Source: Nitrospirillum amazonense
GTDB taxonomy: Bacteria; Pseudomonadota; Alphaproteobacteria; Azospirillales; Azospirillaceae
Length of the DNA stretch: 64,000 bases
Direction of reading: 5' to 3'
Assembly: GCF_007828045.1 (NCBI RefSeq)
Contig: NZ_VITN01000004.1
Span: 310,001 to 374,000 of the forward strand
Shown: positions 1 through 9,027 of the stretch, one piece after another
How the letters are laid out: each line of letters begins with the position of its first letter
Numbering within the stretch: the first letter of the stretch is position 1
The notes under the pieces: model-generated
Database searches by the model: none
Seen by the model: only the letters and a program-made list of their open reading frames with translations
Told to the model about the DNA's origin: nothing
Translations under genes and position numbers: made by a program

Positions 1-1
1 C

Positions 2-1864
2 CTGTATGTGGAAACCGCGCGCACCCAGCGCCTGACGGAGGCGGCGCGCGACCGCATCGCCGACACGCTGCGCCTGGCGGAGCAGCTGGGGGGCGAGGCC
101 ATCACCGTGCCCGGCCGCACCATCGCTGCCGACGTGCTGGGCTACGCCCGCGCCAACAACTTCACCCACATCATCATCGGCAAGTCCGAACGGCCGCGCT
201 GGTTCGAGATCGTGCACGGCTCGGTGGTGCACGAGCTGGTGCGCAAGGCCGGCACCATCTCCGTCCACGTCATCGCCGGTGATGCGGTGGAGGCGGATGA
301 GATCCCGCCCAAGATGGTGCGCACCCGCCCGGAATCCAGCGGCCTGGCGTGGCAGCCCTACGGCGTGGCGACGCTGATGGTGGGCCTGGCCACCGTGATG
401 GGTAGCCTGCTGGGCAACACCATGGACGTGCGCAACCTGTCGCTCGTCTACATCGCGGCCGTCCTGGCCAGCGCCATCCTGCACGGCTACGGCCCCTCGC
501 TGTTCGCCTCCTGCCTCAGCGTGCTGGCCTACAACTTCTTCTTCCTGCCCCCGCTGTACACCTTCACCATCCGCGACCCGTCCAACGTGGTGGCGCTGGT
601 GTTCTTCACCATCGTCGCCGTCTTCACCAGCCGCCTGACGGCGCGGGTGAGGGAACAGGCGACCATCGCCGCCAACCGCGCCCGCATCACGGCCCAGATG
701 TTTTCTTTTGCGCGCAAGCTGGCCGGCATCGGCGAGATGGAGGATTTGCTGTGGGCCACCACCCACCAGGTGGCACTGCTGCTGAAGGTGCGCGTCGTGC
801 TGCTGATGCCCGACGACCATGGCGCGCTGGAGGTGCGGGCGGGCTATCCGCCGGAAGACCAGGTGGGCGAGATGGATCTGGCCGCCGCGCGTTGGGCCTA
901 TGACAACGCCAAGCCGGCGGGGCGCGGCGCCCCGACGCTGCCGGGCACCCAGCGCCTGTTCCTGCCGGTTCGCACGGAACGCGGCGTGGTGGCGGTGGTG
1001 GGCGTGGATACCGACGACCCCGGCCCCATCCTGACACCGGACCAGCGCCGCCTGCTGGACGCCATCATGGACCAGGCGGCCGTGGCCATCGAGCGGGTGA
1101 AGCTCGTGCAGGACATCGACAAGGCCCGGCTGGAGGGGGAGACGGAACGCCTGCGCTCCGCCATGCTGACCTCGCTGTCGCACGATTTGCGCACGCCGCT
1201 GGCCGCCATCATCGGCACCGCCACCACCCTGAAGGCGGACTCCTTGGCGTCTGGGGGCGAGGGGCTGGAGCCCGCCACCCGCGCCCAGCTGACCGGCGAC
1301 CTGCTGGTGGAGGCGGAGCGCATGGGCCGCTTCGTGCGCAACCTGCTGGACATGACGCGGCTGGAGGCCGGGCTGGATATCCGCCGCGAGCCGACGGACC
1401 TGGTGGACGTGGTGCACACCGCCACCCAGCGGGCCAAGCCCGTCCTGGCCGGCCGTCCGCTGGACCTGGACCTGGCGGCCGACCTGCCGCTGGTGCGTAC
1501 CGATTACCTGCTGCTGGAACAGGTGCTGTTCAACCTGCTGGACAACGCCGCCAAGTATTCCGGGCCCGAGGCGCGGGTGGCGGTGTCGGCGGCGCGGCGG
1601 CACAACCATGTCGTCATCCGCGTGATGGATGAGGGCGTGGGCATTCCGCCCGACAGCCTGGAGCGTATCTTCGACAAGTTCTACCGGGTGGAGGCGCGGG
1701 ACCACCGCCAGGCCGGCACCGGCCTGGGGCTGGCCATCTGCCGCGGCTTCATGACGGCCCTGGGCGGCACCATCAAGGCCGCCAACCGCACGGACAAGAC
1801 CGGCGCCGTGTTCGAATTGACGCTGCCCACCGATGACGCGCTTGATGCCTGGATGTTGGAATAG
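2..1864 (+). CDS. kdpD: Sensor histidine kinase KdpD, 3' part (5' end outside window)
   Basis: Membrane sensor kinase that controls expression of the high-affinity Kdp potassium pump by phosphorylating KdpE. The frame is open to the left edge, so the N-terminal KdpD domain with its Walker motifs is missing. Seen in order (numbering from the first full codon): a universal-stress-protein-like domain (about 1-90), four closely spaced hydrophobic segments of the DUF4118 membrane region (about 115-210), a GAF-like region (235-365), a HisKA domain with the phospho-acceptor in SHDLRTP (His 394) and an HATPase_c domain with N, G1 and G2 boxes (DEGVGIP, GTGLGL). kdpE starts 10 bp after the stop, so the two are co-transcribed. 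kdpFABC presumably lies to the left (inference). Confidence 0.95.
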   Translation: MYVETARTQRLTEAARDRIADTLRLAEQLGGEAITVPGRTIAADVLGYARANNFTHIIIGKSERPRWFEIVHGSVVHELVRKAGTISVHVIAGDAVEADEIPPKMVRTRPESSGLAWQPYGVATLMVGLATVMGSLLGNTMDVRNLSLVYIAAVLASAILHGYGPSLFASCLSVLAYNFFFLPPLYTFTIRDPSNVVALVFFTIVAVFTSRLTARVREQATIAANRARITAQMFSFARKLAGIGEMEDLLWATTHQVALLLKVRVVLLMPDDHGALEVRAGYPPEDQVGEMDLAAARWAYDNAKPAGRGAPTLPGTQRLFLPVRTERGVVAVVGVDTDDPGPILTPDQRRLLDAIMDQAAVAIERVKLVQDIDKARLEGETERLRSAMLTSLSHDLRTPLAAIIGTATTLKADSLASGGEGLEPATRAQLTGDLLVEAERMGRFVRNLLDMTRLEAGLDIRREPTDLVDVVHTATQRAKPVLAGRPLDLDLAADLPLVRTDYLLLEQVLFNLLDNAAKYSGPEARVAVSAARRHNHVVIRVMDEGVGIPPDSLERIFDKFYRVEARDHRQAGTGLGLAICRGFMTALGGTIKAANRTDKTGAVFELTLPTDDALDAWMLE

Positions 1865-1874
1865 AGTTGAGATC

Positions 1875-2576
1875 ATGAGCAAACCCCATCGCATCCTGGT
1901 GATCGAGGACGAGGTGGCCATCCGCCGCCTGCTGCGCGCCGTGCTGGCGCCCCAGGGCTGGACCTTGGTGGAAGCGGCGACGGCGCAGGAGGGGCTGGTG
2001 CAGGCCCGCCTGCCGGGCGTGGACCTCATCCTGCTGGATCTCGGATTGCCCGATGGCGACGGCCTGGACCTGGTGGGCAAGCTGAAGGCCGAGCGCCCCA
2101 CGCCCATCATCATCCTGTCCAGCCGCGACCAGGAGGAGGACAAGGTGGCGGCGCTGGACCTGGGGGCCGATGACTACGTCACCAAGCCCTTCGGCACGGC
2201 GGAGCTGATGGCCCGCATCCGGGCGGCCCTGCGCCACGCCGTGCAGCAGCAGGGCGGCCGGTCGGTGGTGAACGCCGGCGGGCTGGCCATCGACCTCATC
2301 AACCGGCAGGTCACGCGGGGTGAGGAAAAGCTGCACCTGTCGCCCACGGAGTTCGACCTGCTGCGTTTCCTGGCGGCGCACGCCGGCAAGATTCTGACCC
2401 ACCGGCAAATCCTCAAGGAAGTCTGGGGCCCCGCCAAGGAAGACGAGGTACAGTACTTGCGGGTCTATATCCGCATGTTGCGCCAGAAGATTGAAAGCGA
2501 CCCCAACGCACCGGGAATCATTCAGACGGAACCCGGCATCGGCTACCGCCTGGTCATTAGTGACGAATCCCTTTGA
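1875..2576 (+). CDS. kdpE: KdpE response regulator, OmpR/PhoB family
   Basis: DNA-binding response regulator paired with KdpD; after phosphorylation it activates kdp transcription. The product is 233 aa: a receiver domain (about 5-115) with the phospho-acceptor Asp 55 in LLDLGLPDGDG and the conserved Lys in VTKPF, then a winged-helix OmpR-type domain (about 135-228) ending in PGIGYRL. The ATG at 1875 was chosen because it opens directly into the receiver domain (MSKPHRILVIEDE) and clears the kdpD stop. An in-frame ATG at 1833 lies inside kdpD and adds 14 residues unlike the family. Length and domain order are normal for KdpE. Confidence 0.95.
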   Translation: MSKPHRILVIEDEVAIRRLLRAVLAPQGWTLVEAATAQEGLVQARLPGVDLILLDLGLPDGDGLDLVGKLKAERPTPIIILSSRDQEEDKVAALDLGADDYVTKPFGTAELMARIRAALRHAVQQQGGRSVVNAGGLAIDLINRQVTRGEEKLHLSPTEFDLLRFLAAHAGKILTHRQILKEVWGPAKEDEVQYLRVYIRMLRQKIESDPNAPGIIQTEPGIGYRLVISDESL

Positions 2577-2779
2577 TTCAATAGGGATCTTAAGGAAACG
2601 AATCATGGACGGGCATCCATACCCTGCGGGCAGGCGCGTTATGCTGTCGCAGTTGGGGCTTCCCAAAGGCCCCGAGATCGCTTATTTGACGGCCATCGGT
2701 CACCAGTACGGTTGTTTTCATGCTCCGCTCCAGCGTGGCGTCCCGATGGGCCTTCGCCGCTCCCAAGGTCGCTGACGTC

Positions 2780-3283
2780 ATGGCGTCGATCTCATCCGAT
2801 CCGTCATCCGCCCCCGCCGGCGCCGGTTCCTCCCTGGCGCCGTCCTCCGTCGGGCTGGGCCTCACGGTGGCCTCCAAGGACGCCGTCCTGAAGGAAATCG
2901 CCCTGCGCATCGCCGCCGCCGGCGCGCTGGACGTGGGCGCCGTCCTGGACGACCTGCGCGCCCGTGAGGCGCTGGGCTCCACCGGCGTGGGCGCCGGCAT
3001 CGCCATCCCGCACGCCCGCTTCAGTAGTATCACCCGCCCCATCGGCGCCTTCGTCCGCCTGGCCAAACCGGTGGAGTTCGAGGCCATCGACGGCGCGCCC
3101 GTGGACTTGGTCTTCGGCCTGCTGACCCCCGTCCATTGCGGCAACGCCCATCTGCAGGCCCTGGCCCGCATCAGCCGCGCCCTGCGCACCCCCGGCCTGG
3201 CCGCCACCCTGCGCGCGGCACCGGACGCCGTTTCCCTGCACGCCCTGGTCGCGCCCATCCTGGATGCCGGCGCCGCCTGCTGA
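2780..3283 (+). CDS. PtsN-like PTS EIIA (fructose/nitrogen type) domain protein
   Basis: A 167-residue protein made almost entirely of a PTS_EIIA type-2 domain. The phosphorylatable histidine is His 78 in GIAIPHAR, which matches EIIA-Ntr (PtsN) proteins. It follows kdpE by about 200 bp on the same strand. In E. coli unphosphorylated PtsN binds KdpD and stimulates kdp expression, so a PtsN-like protein here could tune the same kinase (inference). Alphaproteobacteria usually carry the canonical ptsN near rpoN, so this may be a second, kdp-dedicated paralogue. An alternative ATG at 2720 would add 20 residues; the 2780 start was preferred because the extension has no EIIA similarity. Confidence 0.82.
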   Translation: MASISSDPSSAPAGAGSSLAPSSVGLGLTVASKDAVLKEIALRIAAAGALDVGAVLDDLRAREALGSTGVGAGIAIPHARFSSITRPIGAFVRLAKPVEFEAIDGAPVDLVFGLLTPVHCGNAHLQALARISRALRTPGLAATLRAAPDAVSLHALVAPILDAGAAC

Positions 3284-3320
3284 GGTCACCGTTCTTTCCG
3301 GGACACATGCGGCCGCCGAA

Positions 3321-3334
3321 TTGACCCGCATCAA
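3321..3334. promoter_or_regulatory. FNR/FixK-type box
   Basis: TTGACCCGCATCAA fits the TTGA-N6-TCAA core recognised by FNR, FnrL and FixK regulators, with both half-sites exact. It ends 27 bp before the ATG of the CBS-BON gene. Induction of that gene under low oxygen is an inference. Confidence 0.6.
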
Positions 3335-3360
3335 GGACGCGCCCCGGTCTTAAGCCCACT

Positions 3361-4179
3361 ATGGCGACATCCCAACCGGAGGATGCCGTCATGGCCGCGC
3401 CCGCCCCGACCCTAGAGATTTTCAAGCCCACCGCCGTCCGCCAGATCATGACGCCCGGCGTCCTGACCGTTCGCCCGGACACGCCCCTGGTTGACGCCCT
3501 GCGCCTAATGGTGCGCAACCGCATCAGCGGCTTGCCCGTGGTGGAGGACGACGTTGCCGCCGACGGTGGCGGCTGCCGCGTCGTCGGCGTCCTGACCGAG
3601 GGCGACCTGATGCGCCGGGCCGAAACGGGGACCGAGGTCCACGACCGCTGGTGGCAGCGCATGTTCACCACCCCGGGCGATCAGGCGGACCAGTACAGCA
3701 AGATGCACGGCCGCCGGGTGGAGGAGGTGATGACCCGCGACGTCCTGACCGTGGACGTGGACGACGATATCGCCACCGCCGTCACCCTGATGGATGGCCG
3801 CAAGGTGAAGCGCCTGCCGGTGCTGGCCCACGGCCACCTGGCCGGTGTCATCAGCCGCGCCGACGTGGTGCGGGCCCTGCTGCACACCTTCGACCTGGCC
3901 ACCCCTCAGGGGGAGGAACCGCCGTTGCTGGACGCGGAGATCCGCTACCGCCTGCTGATGGAACTGGCTGACAAGCGCTGGTGGGCCGACAGCCGTGTGG
4001 ACGTGGCCGTGGAGAATGGCATCGTCACCCTGACCGGCGCCGTCTACGACGCCCGGGTGGCCCAGGCGTTCCGCGTGGTGGCGGAGAACGGCCCCGGCGT
4101 GCGGGAGGTGCGTGACCATCTGGTGGTGGCCGAGGGCCTGCCCGGCTGGGCCGGCGTCGACAACGCCTTCGTGGCGTGA
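3361..4179 (+). CDS. CBS-CBS-BON domain protein
   Basis: Soluble 272-residue protein with two CBS domains (about 25-95 and 115-175) followed by a BON domain (about 190-262). CBS pairs bind adenine nucleotides and act as energy sensors. BON domains are small alpha/beta modules found in osmotic-stress and envelope-associated proteins. The repeated motifs VRQIMTPGVLTV and VEEVMTRDVLTV mark the start of each CBS unit. No catalytic domain is present. An in-frame ATG at 3391 would remove ten residues and is an equally possible start. The FNR/FixK-type box just upstream suggests microaerobic induction. A link to the preceding kdp genes is positional only. Confidence 0.85.
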   Translation: MATSQPEDAVMAAPAPTLEIFKPTAVRQIMTPGVLTVRPDTPLVDALRLMVRNRISGLPVVEDDVAADGGGCRVVGVLTEGDLMRRAETGTEVHDRWWQRMFTTPGDQADQYSKMHGRRVEEVMTRDVLTVDVDDDIATAVTLMDGRKVKRLPVLAHGHLAGVISRADVVRALLHTFDLATPQGEEPPLLDAEIRYRLLMELADKRWWADSRVDVAVENGIVTLTGAVYDARVAQAFRVVAENGPGVREVRDHLVVAEGLPGWAGVDNAFVA

Positions 4180-4339
4180 GGCAGCTTTCGCCGTCCGACC
4201 CGGCAGCTTTTGACCGGCGATACCCGTTCTTCCCGGTGTCGCCGGCTGGGGAGGCCCCGGGAATCGGGGGCTTGGCTTTGGCTTAAAAGCTGCATGTTTG
4301 TCGTTCATCACTCGCCGATAGATTTGCGGGAGGGGAACG

Positions 4340-4897
4340 ATGAAAATGATGCCTGTCGTCAATTGTGGGGTCTCGGTCGGTATCAACCATCCGGGGCCGC
4401 CCGGCGACGACACCGCCGCCCGGCAATCGGCGCTGAACCAGATTTTCGAGGTCAGCGATACCGACAAGGATGGCGTCCTGAGTGCCGTGGAGGTGGAGGC
4501 CGCTGTCGGCAGCGGCCAGGGCGCCAAGGCCGATGCCGATGCGCTGTATGGGAAATTGAGCGCGGATGGCACGCAGGCGGTGGACCGTCAGCGCTTCATG
4601 TCCAGCTTTCCCAGCGGCGGCCTGAATGGCCCCACCCTGTACCTCCTGGCCCAGACCAAGGACATGGCCGACCATGGCTATGTCGAAACCCGGCATCTGG
4701 TGTCCCTGGTTAATCCGGAGACGGGGGAGGAAGATGGCGGGGAATACCCCTGGATACCGCCGGAGAAGACCGACCCCGGCGGCCCTATCGCCCGCGCCAG
4801 CCTGGACATGATGTACGGCACCTTCGGGCAGGTGGTGAACGACGCCGGCAAGGACATGCTGAGGCAGATGCGGGACAACGAGGCCTTCCTGCCGTGA
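4340..4897 (+). CDS. EF-hand domain protein
   Basis: A 185-residue protein with one clear calcium-binding EF-hand loop, DTDKDGVLSAVE (about residues 35-46), and a weaker second candidate around SADGTQAVDRQRF. It has no obvious signal peptide or membrane segment. The C-terminal 110 residues are not recognised. It is a single-gene unit between the CBS-BON gene and the glycosidase locus. Calcium binding is supported by the loop; the physiological role is unknown. Confidence 0.6.
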   Translation: MKMMPVVNCGVSVGINHPGPPGDDTAARQSALNQIFEVSDTDKDGVLSAVEVEAAVGSGQGAKADADALYGKLSADGTQAVDRQRFMSSFPSGGLNGPTLYLLAQTKDMADHGYVETRHLVSLVNPETGEEDGGEYPWIPPEKTDPGGPIARASLDMMYGTFGQVVNDAGKDMLRQMRDNEAFLP

Positions 4898-4948
4898 CCG
4901 GCGCCGGCGGGGCGCCGTGCCGGCTCGCCCCCGTCAAACCGTGCCCTG

Positions 4949-4976
4949 TTGACATTAAGCTGATTACTCATACAAA
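4949..4976 (+). promoter_or_regulatory. Probable sigma-70 promoter of the glycosidase operon
   Basis: TTGACA (4949-4954) and TACAAA (4971-4976) are separated by 16 bp, a near-consensus sigma-70 promoter. It lies about 105 bp upstream of the GH2 gene and directly before the TAGCGCTA operator, so the operator would cover the start of the transcript. Confidence 0.6.
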
Positions 4977-4986
4977 TGGGCGCGGA

Positions 4987-5000
4987 TGTTAGCGCTATCA
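4987..5000. promoter_or_regulatory. LacI-family xyl-box-like operator
   Basis: TGTTAGCGCTATCA is a palindrome with a TAGCGCTA core and TG/CA ends (12 of 14 positions symmetric). It closely resembles the xyl-box / XylR operator (TGGTAGCGCTAACA type) described for LacI-family regulators of xylose and xylan genes in Xanthomonas and Caulobacter. Lying immediately downstream of a good promoter, it fits repression relieved by a sugar. No LacI-type gene is in the window, so the regulator must be elsewhere. Confidence 0.6.
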
Positions 5001-5080
5001 CCCGCGGCGGCGGCCGCGCGATGGCGCCAGAATAAACAAGGGCCCGTTGTGATACGGGAGGCGGGCCCGGGGAGAACAGC

Positions 5081-7513
5081 GTGATGCCACGAAGCTGCGG
5101 CCGCGTCCTGGCGCTGACGGCGCTTCTCGCCGTCCTGTCCACCGGCGCGGGGGCGGAACAATTGCCCCTGGTATCCGGCTGGCGGGTCCACCGGGGTGAG
5201 GCCACCGGGGCCGAGGCCGTGGCCTTCGATGATAAGGACTGGCGGCCGGTCACCGTTCCCCATGACGCTTCCATCGACGACCATGCCGATGGCACGCCGC
5301 CCTTCGACGCGCAGGCGGTCGCCGGGCAGGATTCCGGTTACCTGCCGGGGGGGCAGGCCTGGTATCGCCGGCATCTGGTGCTGGACGCGGCGCAGGCGGC
5401 CCGTGTCGTCCGCCTGACGTTCGAGGCGGTCTACATGGATGCCGACATCTGGCTGAATGGCCAGCCGGTGGCGCGGCATCGCTATGGCTACACCGCCTTC
5501 AGCCTGGACCTGACGGGCAAGGTACGCCCCGGCGACAATGTCATCGCCGTGCGGGTCAACCATCCCGACCCGTCGTCGCGCTGGTACGCCGGCACTGGCC
5601 TGATCCGCCCGGTCAGCCTGGACATCCTGGACCCCGTCCACCTCGATCCGGAGGGCACGGCCATCACCACGCCGATGGCGACGGCGGAGCGGGGGGAGGT
5701 GGCGGTGCGGTCGGCGGTGGTGAACCGGTCGGCCCGCGCGGCGACGGTCGAGCTGCTGTCCCAGGTGGTGGCGGCCGACGGCACCGTGGTCGCCCAGGCG
5801 CGGCGGACGCTGCCGGTGGCGGCCAAGGCCCACGCGGATCTGGACCAGCCGCTGGTGGTGGACCGGCCGGCGCTGTGGTCCCCCGACGCGCCCAATCTCT
5901 ACACCCTGGTGCTGCAGGTGCGCGTGGGCGGCGCGCTGAAGGATGAGCGGCGTACCCGCTTCGGCATCCGCACCATCACCGTCGACGCGCGCCAGGGCCT
6001 GCGCATCAACGGGCGGAAGGTGGTGCTGAAGGGCGGCAACATCCACCACGACAATTACATGATCGGCGCCGCCGGTCTGCCGGACGCGGACGCGCGCAAG
6101 GTCGCGCTGATGAAGGCAGCCGGCTACAACGCCATCCGCAGCGCCCACAACCCCGCCAGCCAGGCGACGCTGGACGCCGCCGACGCGTTGGGCATGCTGG
6201 TCATCGACGAGGCGTTCGACGCCTGGGACAAGCCCAAGCGCGCCCAGGACTACGCCCGTTTCTTCGCGCAAGACTGGGCGGCCGACCTGGACAGTCTGGT
6301 GGTCAGCGGCCGCAACCATCCCAGCGTGCTGTTCTGGAGCATCGGCAACGAGATACCGGAGCAGGGGACCCAGCAGGGGGCGGAAACGGGTCGGCGGCTG
6401 GCCGAGCGCGTGCGCCGCCTGGACCCCACCCGCCCCGTGACCCAGGCGGTCAGCATCGACGGGCCGGACAACGCCCGCCAGTTCGCCGTGCTGGACGTGG
6501 CGGGCTACAACTACCGCGCCCACCTGTTCGGCCCGGATCATGCGCAGTTCCCCGACCGGGTCATGCTGACCACGGAGTCCACGCCCAAGGACGCCTTCCA
6601 GTACTGGCGGCCTGTGGAAACCATGCCCTGGGTCATCGGCGATTTCGTCTGGACGGCGGTCGATTACATCGGTGAGGCCGGCATCGGCTGGATGGGCTAC
6701 AGCCAGGATTGGCAGCAGCTGGCGCCCTATCCCTGGACCCTGGCCTATTGCGGCGAGATCGACGCCACGGGTCGCAAGCGGCCGGCGGCGTATTACCGCG
6801 AGGTGCTGTGGAAGACGGGCATCGACCCCATTTCCGCCTTCGTCCGCCAGCCGCCGGGGACGGAGGATCTGCCCGACCGCCATTACTTCCCCATCCAGCC
6901 GCCGCACCTGGACTGGTCGCTGGATGATGTCCATCCCAGCTGGACCTGGCCGGGGCAGGAGGGCAAGCCGCTGGAGGTGGTGGTCTATTCCGAGTTCCCG
7001 GAGGTGGAGCTGTTCCTGAACGACCGTAGCCTGGGCCGCCGTCCGGTGGGCGTGGACAGCGAGTACAAGGCGACCTTCCAGGTCCCCTACGCGCCCGGCC
7101 GCCTGGTCGCCGTGGGCTATCGCGACGGCCAGCCGGCGGGGCGGTGGGAACTGCGCACCGCCGGCGTGCCCGTCCAGGCGCGGCTGTCGCTGGACCGGTC
7201 GATGGTGCGGGCCAATGGCGCGGATTTGGCCTATCTGACGGTGGAACTGGCCGATGCCGATGGGACGCCCGTCTATGCGCGGGATGCCGACCGCCTGGTG
7301 ACCGTGCGGGTCGCGGGCGCCGGCGCGCTGGCCGGTTTGGGCAATGGCGACCCGCAGGACGCCGGCAGCTTCCAGGCGGACGAGCGGCGCACCTTCCACG
7401 GGCGGGTGGTCGCGGCGGTGCGGGCCGGGACCCAGGCCGGCGCCATCACCGTGGATGTCGCCCTTCCCGGCCTGCCGCCGCAGCGCGTCACATTGAACGC
7501 CGTCGCCCCTTGA
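5081..7513 (+). CDS. Exported glycoside hydrolase family 2 (beta-galactosidase-like)
   Basis: An 810-residue GH2 enzyme, predicted to remove terminal beta-linked sugars, most likely galactose, from oligosaccharides in the periplasm. Residues 1-25 form a signal peptide. A sugar-binding jelly-roll domain (about 28-180) and an immunoglobulin-like domain (about 190-295) precede the TIM barrel (about 300-590). The acid/base is Glu 424 in IGNEIPE; the likely nucleophile is Glu 499 in the LTTES stretch. The C-terminus adds Ig-like domains (DUF4982 type, then an invasin-like module). The start is GTG at 5081 or ATG at 5084. GH2 also contains beta-glucuronidases and mannosidases, so galactose is inferred partly from the fucosidase and xylosidase neighbours. 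First gene of the operon. Confidence 0.85.
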   Translation: MMPRSCGRVLALTALLAVLSTGAGAEQLPLVSGWRVHRGEATGAEAVAFDDKDWRPVTVPHDASIDDHADGTPPFDAQAVAGQDSGYLPGGQAWYRRHLVLDAAQAARVVRLTFEAVYMDADIWLNGQPVARHRYGYTAFSLDLTGKVRPGDNVIAVRVNHPDPSSRWYAGTGLIRPVSLDILDPVHLDPEGTAITTPMATAERGEVAVRSAVVNRSARAATVELLSQVVAADGTVVAQARRTLPVAAKAHADLDQPLVVDRPALWSPDAPNLYTLVLQVRVGGALKDERRTRFGIRTITVDARQGLRINGRKVVLKGGNIHHDNYMIGAAGLPDADARKVALMKAAGYNAIRSAHNPASQATLDAADALGMLVIDEAFDAWDKPKRAQDYARFFAQDWAADLDSLVVSGRNHPSVLFWSIGNEIPEQGTQQGAETGRRLAERVRRLDPTRPVTQAVSIDGPDNARQFAVLDVAGYNYRAHLFGPDHAQFPDRVMLTTESTPKDAFQYWRPVETMPWVIGDFVWTAVDYIGEAGIGWMGYSQDWQQLAPYPWTLAYCGEIDATGRKRPAAYYREVLWKTGIDPISAFVRQPPGTEDLPDRHYFPIQPPHLDWSLDDVHPSWTWPGQEGKPLEVVVYSEFPEVELFLNDRSLGRRPVGVDSEYKATFQVPYAPGRLVAVGYRDGQPAGRWELRTAGVPVQARLSLDRSMVRANGADLAYLTVELADADGTPVYARDADRLVTVRVAGAGALAGLGNGDPQDAGSFQADERRTFHGRVVAAVRAGTQAGAITVDVALPGLPPQRVTLNAVAP

Positions 7514-7529
7514 GGCGGCGGGAACAGGG

Positions 7530-8966
7530 GTGGTCATGCGCGTTCGACGCTTTCTGGCGGTGTCCTTGTTCTGCGGCGGCATCCTGGCCGCTGCTGGGGC
7601 CGCTGCCGGTGCCGCTGCCGGCGCTGGGACCGCCGCCGATGTGACCTTGCCGCCGCCGCCCTTCGGCCTGTCCGACGTGCACGTCGGGCCCGTCGCGGAC
7701 CAGCGCGTGGCATGGTGGCGGCAGGCCCGCCTGGGCCTGTTCATCCACTTCGGCGTCTATTCGGTGCTGGGTCATGGCGAATGGGCCATGTTCAGCGAGC
7801 ATATTCCCAGGAACGACTACGCGAAGCTGGCGGAGGGCTTTCATCCCGATCCCGGGGCCCCTGCCGAATGGGCGAAGGTCGCGCGGCAGTCGGGCATGAA
7901 GTACATGGTTCTGACGGCCCGCCACCACGACGGCTTCTCTATCTTCGCCTCGCGGGCCAATGATTTCAACGTCGCCACCCGCAACAACGGGCAGGACGTC
8001 GTCAGAAACTACACGGACGCGGCCCGCCGCGAAGGGCTGCGTGTCGGGCTGTATTATTCACCGTTGGACTGGCGGTTCCCGGGATACTTCATGCCGGACC
8101 TGTACCTGGATTCGGCGGAGGCGATGCGCGACCAGTATCACCGCGAGGTTGAGCAGCTGGCGACGGACTACGGCAAGATAGACCTGCTTTGGTACGACGG
8201 CGGCGGCGAGCAATGGCTGGGCTTCGGCGGCCTGGAGTTCGACGGCGCCAAATGGGCCTCACGCGACCGGGGCAAGCCCTATGCGGGGCGATTTTCCTGG
8301 CGGGACGCGGAGGTCGACCAACGTTTGCACCAGTTGCAGCCGGACATCCTGGTCAATGACCGCACATCGGTTCCCGGCGATTGGCGAACCCGTGAAAACG
8401 CGGCCAACCTGGGGGGCTTCGACGATGTCCAACCCTGGGAGTTGTGCATCACCCTGGCCGGTACCTGGGGATACCAGCCGGGGGCGACGCCGCGGTCGCT
8501 TGATGACCTGGTTCGCTTGCTGGTCCAGACCGCGACCCGTGACGGCAACCTTCTGGTGAACGTCGGCCCGGCGCCGGATGGGCACATCCCCCCGGACCAG
8601 ATCGCCCGCCTGGGGGAACTGGGCGGCTGGCTGCGAAAATATGGCCGGGCCATATACGGGACGCGGGGCGGGCCCTTCCTGCCGACGGCGACCCTGGGGT
8701 CCACCCGCGTGGCCAGCACCGTGTTCCTGCATCTGCTGGGCGGGGAAGGCGACCGCCTTCCCACGACCATCACGGTCCCGGCGTTCCCCGGCGGGCCGGC
8801 GCTGCTGCGGGCGCGGTTGGTCGGGACGGGTGACAGCGTGACGGTGAGCAAGGGGAAGGGCGGCACCGACATCCGCATTCCCCCGGGGGCGTCGCGGAAC
8901 GGCGTCGCCATTGTCGAGCTGTCCTATGACGGCCCGGTCATGGGGCTGGCCCCACGGCCCCTGTGA
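7530..8966 (+). CDS. Exported alpha-L-fucosidase, GH29
   Basis: A 478-residue GH29 enzyme predicted to release alpha-linked L-fucose. A signal peptide covers about residues 1-36 with an Ala/Gly-rich core. The catalytic barrel carries hallmark motifs: GLFIHFGVYS near residue 72, LTARHHDGF, GLYYSPLDW and the nucleophile Asp 223 in LLWYDGG. A small beta-sandwich follows after about residue 370. It starts 16 bp after the GH2 stop (GTG at 7530 or ATG at 7536), so it belongs to the same operon. Beside GH2 and GH31 it fits trimming of fucosylated xyloglucan side chains, although GH95 enzymes are the commoner fucosidases for that linkage. Confidence 0.9.
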   Translation: MVMRVRRFLAVSLFCGGILAAAGAAAGAAAGAGTAADVTLPPPPFGLSDVHVGPVADQRVAWWRQARLGLFIHFGVYSVLGHGEWAMFSEHIPRNDYAKLAEGFHPDPGAPAEWAKVARQSGMKYMVLTARHHDGFSIFASRANDFNVATRNNGQDVVRNYTDAARREGLRVGLYYSPLDWRFPGYFMPDLYLDSAEAMRDQYHREVEQLATDYGKIDLLWYDGGGEQWLGFGGLEFDGAKWASRDRGKPYAGRFSWRDAEVDQRLHQLQPDILVNDRTSVPGDWRTRENAANLGGFDDVQPWELCITLAGTWGYQPGATPRSLDDLVRLLVQTATRDGNLLVNVGPAPDGHIPPDQIARLGELGGWLRKYGRAIYGTRGGPFLPTATLGSTRVASTVFLHLLGGEGDRLPTTITVPAFPGGPALLRARLVGTGDSVTVSKGKGGTDIRIPPGASRNGVAIVELSYDGPVMGLAPRPL

Positions 8967-9027
8967 CCCCGCTTTTCAGGGGACGCGGACGCGACACCTC
9001 CATGAACAAACAACGACAGGGATGGCC

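Noticed and set aside
4964-7744. 926-codon open frame antisense to the GH2 gene
   Set aside because: Composition is a mirror of the GC-rich coding strand, rich in Arg, Gly, His and Pro without domains; the sense frame has signal peptide and catalytic motifs.
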